Source: Geodermatophilaceae bacterium (GTDB lineage Bacteria; Actinomycetota; Actinomycetes; Mycobacteriales; Geodermatophilaceae). Taken from it: a stretch of 5,487 bases of DNA. The notes beneath the pieces are model-generated. The model was not told where the DNA came from and did not search any database. It saw only the letters and a program-made list of their open reading frames with translations. Shown here one piece after another: positions 1-4,706 of the stretch (position 1 is the stretch's first letter; each line of letters begins with the position of its first letter). Location: the NCBI GenBank assembly GCA_013811805.1, contig JACCUM010000130.1, forward strand, positions 1-5,487, given 5' to 3'. A program made the translations under genes and the position numbers.

Positions 1-357
1 ACCCCGGCCTTCAGCCTGCTCACAACTCTGGCGGAGCGAGAAGATCCAAGAGCACATCAGTTGATCCTGGCCTGCCGCACTCCCGACGTTGCGCCGCTGT
101 CCAACAAGCTCGCGGAGCTGGCTGACCGGCTGGATCTGGAGGTCGTCGTGGTGCCGTCCCGGGCGCCCGACGGGTGGGAAGGGGAGAGCGGTCGACTCGA
201 CTCAAGCATGTTGCGTCGGCTGGTGCCGCACGACGATCGCTTCCGGCAAGCGTACTTGTGTGGACCACCCGACTTGGTCAAGATGGTCAACAAGACGCTG
301 CTGGACATTGGCATACCGCGCCGAGACGTCCACGCCGAACTCTTCGACTCCGCATAG
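1..357 (+). CDS. FAD/NAD(P)-binding oxidoreductase (ferredoxin/ferric-reductase type), C-terminal end, partial
   Basis: The reading frame is open from base 1 to a TAG at 355-357 and gives 118 residues; the start lies left of the window. The visible part resembles the C-terminal NAD(P)-binding domain of the ferredoxin-NADP reductase superfamily. It opens with TPAFSLLTTLAE, like the end of the pyridine-nucleotide loop (the usual GxGxTP). A strand then reads QLILACRT (residues 20-27). Near the end is YLCGPPDLVKMVNKTLLDIG (about 86-105), which matches the family's CGPPxM...L signature that contacts the nicotinamide. The end, VHAELFDSA, matches the family's usual HxExF tail. Such proteins pass electrons from NAD(P)H through a flavin to an iron-sulfur protein, a heme membrane domain or ferric iron; the N-terminal part that would decide the partner is missing. 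The gene converges on the E1-beta gene, with about 350 bases between the stops. Family assignment is fairly sure; the exact substrate is unknown. Confidence 0.75.
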   Translation, partial: TPAFSLLTTLAEREDPRAHQLILACRTPDVAPLSNKLAELADRLDLEVVVVPSRAPDGWEGESGRLDSSMLRRLVPHDDRFRQAYLCGPPDLVKMVNKTLLDIGIPRRDVHAELFDSA

Positions 358-426
358 TCTCATCCCGAAACTTGTCACCGTGTCATTGGCGAGCTTGACT
401 CAGCAAGGCAGGGTCGGCCGCGCCGC

Positions 427-480
427 ATGATCGTGAGCGCTGGGGGGCAGTGCGCCTCCATCCGGGGCGCTCATGATCAC
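427..480. repeat. Imperfect inverted repeat (14-base arms)
   Basis: The left arm ATGATCGTGAGCGC (427-440) and the right arm GCGCTCATGATCAC (467-480) are reverse complements at 12 of 14 positions, separated by 26 bases. The arms contain GATC cores and the outer end is GATCAC, as in the larger element at 3758-3834, although the interiors do not match. It could be a decayed palindromic element or a chance structure; there is no T-run to suggest an intrinsic terminator. Confidence 0.4.
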
Positions 481-600
481 CAAGTCGGGCAGCATCACAG
501 TGGGGTCGAATCCTTTCCCATCTGCGCAGCGCGGCCACGGCGGTCATCATCGAGGACCTCAACGACGCCGGCGGTTACGTCATTTGTGGGTCGGCTTGGC

Positions 601-628
601 TGGGCGGTCGGGCGCACTCCGCCGCCCA
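601..628. terminator. GC-rich hairpin between convergent genes, possible bidirectional terminator
   Basis: TGGGCGG (601-607) pairs perfectly with CCGCCCA (622-628). CGG/CCG (609-611 with 619-621) extends the stem past a one-base bulge and leaves a seven-base loop. It sits between the stops of two converging genes, where a bidirectional terminator is expected. No U-tract follows on either strand. Actinobacterial terminators often lack one, so the call rests on position and stem only. Confidence 0.35.
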
Positions 629-669
629 CAATCTTGCCCTACCCTGACCGCTCGATGTGCGTGCTGACC

Positions 670-687
670 GAGTCCCTGTCAGGGCTC
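670..687 (-). terminator. Small hairpin just downstream of E1-beta stop
   Basis: GAG (670-672) and CCCT (674-677) pair with AGGG (681-684) and CTC (685-687) around a three-base loop, with one bulged T. The stem lies about 20 bases past the E1-beta stop codon on the minus strand. There is no T-run, so termination activity is only a guess; the hairpin at 601-628 is an alternative. Confidence 0.25.
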
Positions 688-707
688 CGCGCACGGTGGG
701 CGACGGC

Positions 708-1685
708 TCAGTAGGCGAGGGAGCGGTCGACGGCTTCCAGGACCCGGTCGAGGTCAGGTAAGTAGTCCTCCTCGAGCTTGCTCGGTGGGTACGGGGTGTC
801 GTACCCGCCGACCCGCAGGACCGGGGCCTCGAGGTCGTAGAAGCAGGCTTCGGTGATCCGCGCGGAGAGTTCCGCGCCCAGCCCCAGGTTGGACGGCGCC
901 TCGTGTACGACGACGCAGCGGCCGGTACGCCGCACGGACTCCAGCACCGGACCCATGTCCAACGGCGAGATCGTGCGCAGATCGAGAACCTCCACGCTGA
1001 TCCCTTCCTCCTCGGCGGCCGAGGCTGCCTGCAGCGCGGTCTTGACCATCGGCCCGTAGGCCAGCACCGTCACCTGGCTGCCCTCGCGGACCAGCCGGGA
1101 ACCGAACAACGGCTCCGGAGGTGCCTCGGTGTCGAGTTCGGCCTTCTCCCAGTAGCGCCGCTTGGGTTCGAAGAAGACGATCGGGTCCGGGTGGGCGATG
1201 GCCTGCTGGATCATCCAGTACGCATCGACCGGGTTGGAGCAGGCGACCACCTTGAGCCCCGCGGTGTGCGCGAAGTACGCCTCGGGCGACTCGCTGTGGT
1301 GCTCGACCGCACCGATCCCGCCACCGAACGGGATCCGGATCACGATCGACATCGGCAGCCGGCCGCGGGAGCGGGCATGCAGCTTGGCGACCTGACAGAC
1401 GATCTGGTCGTACGCGGGGTAGACGAAGCCGTCGAACTGGATCTCCACGACCGGCCGGAAGCCGCGCATCGCCAAACCCACTGCGGTGCCTAGGATTCCG
1501 GACTCGGCCAGCGGTGTGTCGATAACCCGATCCTCACCGAAGTCCTTCTGCAGGCCGTCGGTGATCCGGAAGACACCACCGAGCTTGCCGATGTCCTCCC
1601 CCATCAGCAGGACCTTAGGGTCGTCCTCCATCGCCTTGCGCAGACCCATGTTGAGGGCCTTACCGAGCGTCACCGTTGTGCTCAT
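708..1685 (-). CDS. bkdB: 2-oxoacid dehydrogenase E1 component, beta subunit (branched-chain type)
   Basis: This 325-residue protein has the usual length of the E1-beta subunit of alpha2beta2 2-oxoacid dehydrogenases, which carry out thiamine-diphosphate-dependent decarboxylation and acylate the lipoyl group of E2. The N-terminal pyrimidine-binding half shows LMGEDIG (27-33), the activating glutamate in TPLAESGILG (E61), the FDGFVYPAYDQI stretch (84-95) and the active-site HHSES motif (129-133). The C-terminal transketolase-C half shows LAYGPMV (208-214), VEVLDLRTISPLD (231-243) and HEAPSNLGLG (261-270). The ATG start overlaps the stop of the alpha gene as ATGA (1682-1685). It is preceded by GGAG (1692-1695) with a six-base spacer, so the two subunits are very probably translationally coupled for equal amounts. 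Databases often name such proteins pyruvate dehydrogenase beta (pdhB). The alpha partner's phosphorylation-loop-like motif favours branched-chain substrates, but substrate is inference. No E2 gene follows. Confidence 0.9.
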   Translation of the reverse strand: MSTTVTLGKALNMGLRKAMEDDPKVLLMGEDIGKLGGVFRITDGLQKDFGEDRVIDTPLAESGILGTAVGLAMRGFRPVVEIQFDGFVYPAYDQIVCQVAKLHARSRGRLPMSIVIRIPFGGGIGAVEHHSESPEAYFAHTAGLKVVACSNPVDAYWMIQQAIAHPDPIVFFEPKRRYWEKAELDTEAPPEPLFGSRLVREGSQVTVLAYGPMVKTALQAASAAEEEGISVEVLDLRTISPLDMGPVLESVRRTGRCVVVHEAPSNLGLGAELSARITEACFYDLEAPVLRVGGYDTPYPPSKLEEDYLPDLDRVLEAVDRSLAY

Positions 1686-2869
1686 GCGTGGCTCCGCTCT
1701 TCGGAGAACCCGGCTTGATAGGTCAGGAAGGTGTCCCGCTGTTCTTGCAGGTACGGCGTGATCTCGGCGTAGGTGTTGTCGAACATCGAGGCCGGATCCG
1801 GATCGGGCATCTCCACGGTTTCTCGGCGGACCCGAGCGGCGAGCTCGTCGGACTCCTTCTCGATCGCCTCGAAGAACGCCGCGTCGGCCTGGCCAGACCG
1901 TACGAGGTAGGCCTTGAGCCGTTCGATCGGATCCTTGAGCTTCCAGGCCTCCATCTCACTGGCAAGCCGGTACCGGCTCGGGTCGTCGGAGGTGGTGTGC
2001 GCGCCCATCCGGTAGGTGTAGGCCTCGATCAGCGTCGGTCCCTGACCGCTGCGCGCGGCTTCCAACGCGCGCCGGGTCACCGCGAGAACAGCCAGGACGT
2101 CGTTGCCGTCCACCCTGATGCCGGGAAATCCGAAACCACTTGCCCTGCGGTACAACGGGATCCGGGTCTGCTTCTCGATCGGCTCGCTGATCGCATACTG
2201 GTTGTTCTGGCAGAAGAAGACCACCGGCGCGTCGAAGACCGCGGAAAAGATGAACGCCTCGTTGACGTCGCCCTGGCTGGTGGCCCCGTCACCGAAAAAG
2301 GCCAGGCAGGCGCCCTGCCCGCCGTCGCGCTGCATCCCCATCGCATACCCGACGGCGTGCAGGGTCTGCGCGCCGATCACGATCGTGTAGAGGTTGAACT
2401 TCGACTCGATCGGGTCCCAGGCGCCGCTGTCGCAGCCGCGGAACAGGCCGATGATCGACATCGGGTCGATGCCACGGCACCAGGCGACGCCGTGCTCACG
2501 GTAGGTCGGGAAGGCCATGTCGTCGGGCAGCAGCGCCCGGCCGGCGCCGATCTGAGCCGCCTCCTGGCCGAGCAGGCTGGCCCAGATGCCGAGTTCGCCC
2601 TGGCGCTGCAAAGCGGTGGCCTCGACATCGACCCTGCGTACGAGCGCGAGATCACGATAGAGCGCCTGCAGTTCTTCGGCGCTGAGATCGATCGAATAGT
2701 CCGGGTGCTCCACCCGCTCACCCTCGGGGGTGAGCAACTGCACGAGCACTGGCTGCTCGGTCGGGTTCTGCTCATCGGCGTTGATCGGGTCTGACCCGAT
2801 CGGGTCATGGTGCGGACCGAACGGGTTGGGCTCGAACCCCTGGTCGGTGAGTTCGGGTACCTCAGACAT
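1682..2869 (-). CDS. bkdA: 2-oxoacid dehydrogenase E1 component, alpha subunit (branched-chain type)
   Basis: This 395-residue thiamine-diphosphate E1-alpha subunit partners the beta subunit encoded directly after it. Key motifs are YREHG (123-127), the cofactor signature GDGATSQGDVNEA (193-205) ending in NN (222-223), and RMGAHTTSDDPSRYR (287-301). The last aligns with the loop of branched-chain E1-alpha (the HSTSDD type) better than with the HSMSDP type of pyruvate dehydrogenase. Actinobacteria usually decarboxylate pyruvate with the homodimeric AceE, which also favours a role in Val/Leu/Ile-derived keto acids. I chose the ATG at 2867-2869 because GAGGAG lies six bases upstream. An in-frame ATG at 2897-2899 would add ten residues, MGGRRAEETT, translated across that ribosome site. 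The first 50 or so residues form an acidic, proline-rich extension (FEPNPFGPHHDPIGSDPIN) before the catalytic domain. pdhA is a plausible alternative name. Confidence 0.9.
   Translation of the reverse strand: MSEVPELTDQGFEPNPFGPHHDPIGSDPINADEQNPTEQPVLVQLLTPEGERVEHPDYSIDLSAEELQALYRDLALVRRVDVEATALQRQGELGIWASLLGQEAAQIGAGRALLPDDMAFPTYREHGVAWCRGIDPMSIIGLFRGCDSGAWDPIESKFNLYTIVIGAQTLHAVGYAMGMQRDGGQGACLAFFGDGATSQGDVNEAFIFSAVFDAPVVFFCQNNQYAISEPIEKQTRIPLYRRASGFGFPGIRVDGNDVLAVLAVTRRALEAARSGQGPTLIEAYTYRMGAHTTSDDPSRYRLASEMEAWKLKDPIERLKAYLVRSGQADAAFFEAIEKESDELAARVRRETVEMPDPDPASMFDNTYAEITPYLQEQRDTFLTYQAGFSEERSHA
2716..2735. repeat. Perfect 8-bp stem-loop inside bkdA
   Basis: GCTCACCC (2716-2723) and GGGTGAGC (2728-2735) are perfect reverse complements around a four-base TCGG. 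The stretch lies in codons for LTPEGER near residues 46-52 of E1-alpha, so it is coding. The structure may be only a by-product of codon choice. Confidence 0.4.
2783..2806. repeat. 15-base tandem repeat with 8-bp palindrome in the bkdA N-terminal extension
   Basis: GATCGGGTC occurs at 2783-2791 and again at 2798-2806, a 15-base period that encodes the DPIGS-DPI repeat of E1-alpha. The same stretch is a perfect hairpin, GATCGGGT (2783-2790) with ACCCGATC (2794-2801) and a three-base loop. It lies in the poorly conserved N-terminal extension, where slippage would be tolerated. Confidence 0.5.
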
Positions 2870-2875
2870 CGTCGT

Positions 2876-2881
2876 CTCCTC
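2876..2881 (-). promoter_or_regulatory. Ribosome binding site of bkdA
   Basis: On the minus strand this reads GAGGAG, six bases before the ATG at 2869. It decides the start: the alternative ATG at 2899 lies upstream of it and has no comparable site. Confidence 0.75.
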
Positions 2882-2895
2882 GGCGCGTCGTCCGC

Positions 2896-2914
2896 CCACC
2901 GGGATCGCCGGTGG
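2896..2914 (-). promoter_or_regulatory. Hairpin in the bkdA upstream region
   Basis: CCACCGG (2896-2902) pairs perfectly with CCGGTGG (2908-2914) across a five-base loop, 26 bases upstream of the bkdA start and 15 bases before its ribosome site. It lies in the 162-base gap after the exporter gene. It may end exporter transcription, shape the bkdA leader, or be an operator-like dyad; the sequence alone does not decide. There is no T-run. Confidence 0.35.
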
Positions 2915-3031
2915 TCACGGCATGGGCTGGGTCTAATACTGGCATGCGTCCTGGTTGCGCTCGGCCAGCCTGCCGGAGGAACGAGGTCAACCACACCATC
3001 GGGCAGCACGGCCGTCTCGCGCACCGAGAGG

Positions 3032-3688
3032 TCAGGACTGGGTCTCGGCTGCCAGTCGCAGACCGAACCCGAGGAACACCGCGGCGGTGATCCGGTCCAG
3101 CCAGACCCGGACCCGGCGTCGGGCCAGCAGATGGGCGGCAGTGCCGGCCAAGGCGCCCAGTAGGAGATACCACAGGACCGCTTCACCAGCATGCAGCGCC
3201 GCCAGGGCCATCGACGTCGGTCCCACCGCAGCTACGGTCGGGATGAACTGTGGCAGGACGACGACGAAGAACACCCCCAACTTGGGGTTGAGAGCGCAGG
3301 TCAGGAGTGCGCGCCGATATCCCCAGCCCAAGGATGGCAGCCCGCGCCGCTTGGACTTGGGCTCAAGTGAGTCCGCTTCATCCGAGTCCGGCTCGGGCCG
3401 ACGCGACGCTCGAATGGCCTGCACAGCAAGGTAGATGAGGTAGGCCGCACAGGTCAGCCGGAATGCGTCGTACAGCACGGAGCTGCTGCGCAACGCCGCC
3501 GCGAGCCCGGTCGCCGCGGCTGCTCCCCAGATCAGCAGGCCCGTACCGACTCCCAGTGCCGCTCGTACGGCGGCCGCGCGACCCGCTCTGACCGCGGTGG
3601 TCAACACCACAGCGGTGTCCGGCCCGGGCAGCATCGTGATCAGAGCCGCCGGGACCGCGTAGGCCAGCAGCGCCGCTGTGAGATTCAC
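3032..3688 (-). CDS. LysE/RhtB-family amino-acid exporter
   Basis: This 218-residue inner-membrane protein of the LysE/RhtB/YggA translocator family exports amino acids or related small solutes by proton exchange. The family signature LPGPDTAVVLTTAVRAGRAAAVRAALGVGTG spans residues 20-50. The second conserved half has the NPK motif (134-136) followed by FFVVVLPQFIP (140-150). Hydrophobic segments lie near 4-30, 41-66, 72-92, 126-150, 160-188 and 197-214, consistent with the five to six membrane spans of the family. A charged linker rich in Pro, Asp, Glu, Ser and Lys (about 95-117) separates the halves, slightly longer than usual. The start is GTG (3686-3688), preceded by AAGGGGGG (3694-3701) with a five-base spacer. 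It lies 162 bases upstream of bkdA on the same strand, and its leader carries a strong hairpin. The substrate cannot be read from sequence. Confidence 0.88.
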   Translation of the reverse strand: MNLTAALLAYAVPAALITMLPGPDTAVVLTTAVRAGRAAAVRAALGVGTGLLIWGAAAATGLAAALRSSSVLYDAFRLTCAAYLIYLAVQAIRASRRPEPDSDEADSLEPKSKRRGLPSLGWGYRRALLTCALNPKLGVFFVVVLPQFIPTVAAVGPTSMALAALHAGEAVLWYLLLGALAGTAAHLLARRRVRVWLDRITAAVFLGFGLRLAAETQS

Positions 3689-3693
3689 CGATA

Positions 3694-3701
3694 CCCCCCT
3701 T
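3694..3701 (-). promoter_or_regulatory. Ribosome binding site of the exporter gene
   Basis: On the minus strand this reads AAGGGGGG, five bases before the GTG start at 3688. It supports GTG as the start, and there is no competing ATG nearby. The run of six G is unusual for a ribosome site. Confidence 0.6.
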
Positions 3702-3704
3702 CGT

Positions 3705-3739
3705 CCTGCGGTGCCGACCCTGCCATGTCGGCCCGCAGG
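3705..3739 (-). promoter_or_regulatory. Two-part hairpin in the exporter leader, with an alternative fold
   Basis: CCTGCGG (3705-3711) pairs with CCGCAGG (3733-3739). After a small internal loop, CCGAC (3714-3718) pairs with GTCGG (3727-3731) around an eight-base loop, giving 12 pairs in all. On the minus strand it ends three bases before the exporter's ribosome site. A competing pairing, CCCTGC (3718-3723) with GCAGGG (3735-3740), excludes it. It may be a leader regulator or a terminator of upstream transcription; no known riboswitch is recognised. Confidence 0.4.
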
Positions 3740-3757
3740 GTGGCGGGCTGCTGCACT

Positions 3758-3834
3758 CGCGGTGATCTTGACCTAATTGCGGTTTTCGGGCCGCTTTCTC
3801 GGCGTGTCGCCACCATAAGGCCAAGATCACGGCG
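3758..3834. repeat. Imperfect long inverted repeat, MITE/REP-like palindromic element
   Basis: The left arm 3758-3782 and right arm 3810-3834 are reverse complements at 20 of 25 positions. The best blocks are GTGATCTTGACCT (3762-3774) and AGGCCAAGATCAC (3818-3830). The 27-base centre, read on the minus strand, contains two similar A-rich/GC blocks in tandem (CCGAGAAAGCGG then CCCGAAAACCGC). The element fills most of the gap between the DUF427 stop and the exporter leader and codes for nothing plausible. From memory, GTGATCTTGG...CCAAGATCAC palindromes recur between genes in several actinobacterial genomes; I could not check that here. On the RNA it would form a long stem and could end transcription from the DUF427 gene. 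Confidence 0.6.
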
Positions 3835-3853
3835 GGGAGGGCCAACTCAGTAG

Positions 3854-4648
3854 TCAGTTGTCGGTGACCTCGAGGTCGATCCCGGTCCCGTCGAATGACA
3901 GGTACCCGGCAACCTCAGCAGCTTCGGCGAAGGGCACCGCATAGAACCAGGCCGCGTCGGCGATGGTCTGCGCGCCGACGGTCAGGCTGCGGTAGCCGGC
4001 CGTTCCCTTGTACGGACACACGCTGGTCGTCTCACTCGGCCCGAGCAGCTCGATTCGTACGTCGGCCTCGGGCAGGTAGTACCGCACGCCCAACCCGGTC
4101 TCGAACAGGGCGATCGTGTCGGTGCTGTCAGCAACGGTCTGGCCGCCCGCGCGTACGACGACGTGTCGGCTTGTGTGGTGGGTGTCGACCCGGTGGAAGG
4201 GGTCGCGCGGGTGCCCGAAGACCTCGTCGTCCTCCTGGTACCAGGTGTCCAGTCGGTCGAAGTAGAAGCCGGCCAAACCTTCCAGCCACGCGGCCTCCGG
4301 CAACGGGTCACGGTAGGTCCAGATCGCGTCCTCGACGTGCCGATCGCCCACCTGCAAGGAGTAGTAGGAGGCGTCGCCCTTGAACGGGCAGTGCGTGGTG
4401 GTGCTGGATTCGACGAGCAGGTCGTCGCGGATGTCGGCCAGCGGCAGATACCACTGCGGCAGCATCGCCGACTCGTGCAGCAGCTTTCCGTGTCTGGTGT
4501 CGACCACGGTTTCACCGGCCAGGACACCGCGGATTCGCGGCTGCACGTCGTGCAGATAGAGCAGGTGCTTGGGCGCATCCGACAGGTCGGTGTTGAAGCG
4601 CTCACGGTTGGCGAAGGCCAGCGGTCCGGTTCCCATGGTCAGCGACAT
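3854..4648 (-). CDS. Tandem DUF427 domain protein
   Basis: This 264-residue protein contains two copies of the DUF427 domain, a small beta-rich fold of unknown function common in actinobacteria. In copy one, VLAGETVVDTRHGKLLHES (42-60) leads to LPQWYLPLADIRDDLL (63-78), then HCPFKGDASYYSL (86-98) and DAIWTYRDPLPEA (107-119). Copy two repeats the order: VRAGGQTVADSTDTIALFET (165-184), VRYYLPEADVRIELL (188-202), VCPYKGTAGYRSL (210-222), DAAWFYAVPFAEA (231-243). The CP[FY]KG motif is kept in both. No signal peptide or membrane segment is seen, so it is probably cytoplasmic. The ATG at 4646-4648 is the first in frame; no strong ribosome site precedes it, and the ATG four codons later (MGTGPL, 4634-4636) resembles the usual start of the family. 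Some annotations link DUF427 proteins to nucleotidyltransferase-like names, without evidence visible here. Confidence 0.88.
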   Translation of the reverse strand: MSLTMGTGPLAFANRERFNTDLSDAPKHLLYLHDVQPRIRGVLAGETVVDTRHGKLLHESAMLPQWYLPLADIRDDLLVESSTTTHCPFKGDASYYSLQVGDRHVEDAIWTYRDPLPEAAWLEGLAGFYFDRLDTWYQEDDEVFGHPRDPFHRVDTHHTSRHVVVRAGGQTVADSTDTIALFETGLGVRYYLPEADVRIELLGPSETTSVCPYKGTAGYRSLTVGAQTIADAAWFYAVPFAEAAEVAGYLSFDGTGIDLEVTDN

Positions 4649-4706
4649 ACCTGTCGCAACAGCCGGGCTCGCCCAGACAATCCCGGCCCGCGAGGTCAGC
4701 CGCGCC

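Larger units (their letters stand above)
358..707. other. Intergenic region between converging genes, no convincing gene
   Basis: This 350-base stretch separates the stop of the reductase fragment from the stop of E1-beta. Open frames are present on the plus strand (for example 427-714), but their translations are rich in R, S, P and T, show no domain-like pattern and lack a good ribosome binding site. I read them as chance frames in GC-rich DNA. The stretch contains a 14-base imperfect inverted repeat (427-440 with 467-480), a hairpin at 601-628 and a short hairpin at 670-687. One plus-strand frame (477-647) includes AATAVIIEDLNDAG at 531-572, which faintly resembles the IEDLN motif of TnpB/OrfB-type transposases; this is too short to call a pseudogene. 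Confidence 0.6.

Noticed and set aside
427..714. Plus-strand open frame of 95 codons in the convergent gap
   Set aside because: The translation is Arg/Ser/Pro/Thr-rich with no domain pattern, there is no good ribosome site, and the frame runs into the E1-beta stop region.
1676..2794. Long plus-strand open frame of 372 codons opposite bkdA
   Set aside because: It lies antisense to a protein with clear E1-alpha motifs. Long antisense frames are a usual by-product of GC-rich coding DNA, and this translation resembles no family.
2870..2899. Extended bkdA start at 2899 (ten extra residues)
   Set aside because: The added codons cover the strong GAGGAG site that serves the ATG at 2869, and they encode MGGRRAEETT, which looks untranslated.
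2929..2945. AT-rich patch (GTATTAGA on the minus strand) as a -10 box for bkdA
   Set aside because: It does not fit TANNNT well, and the only TTGACC-like -35 candidate is far too distant (about 45 bases). A promoter cannot be supported.
3378..3845. Minus-strand frame of 155 codons starting inside the palindromic element
   Set aside because: It overlaps the exporter gene in another frame and its first residues are a translation of the inverted repeat; no family pattern.
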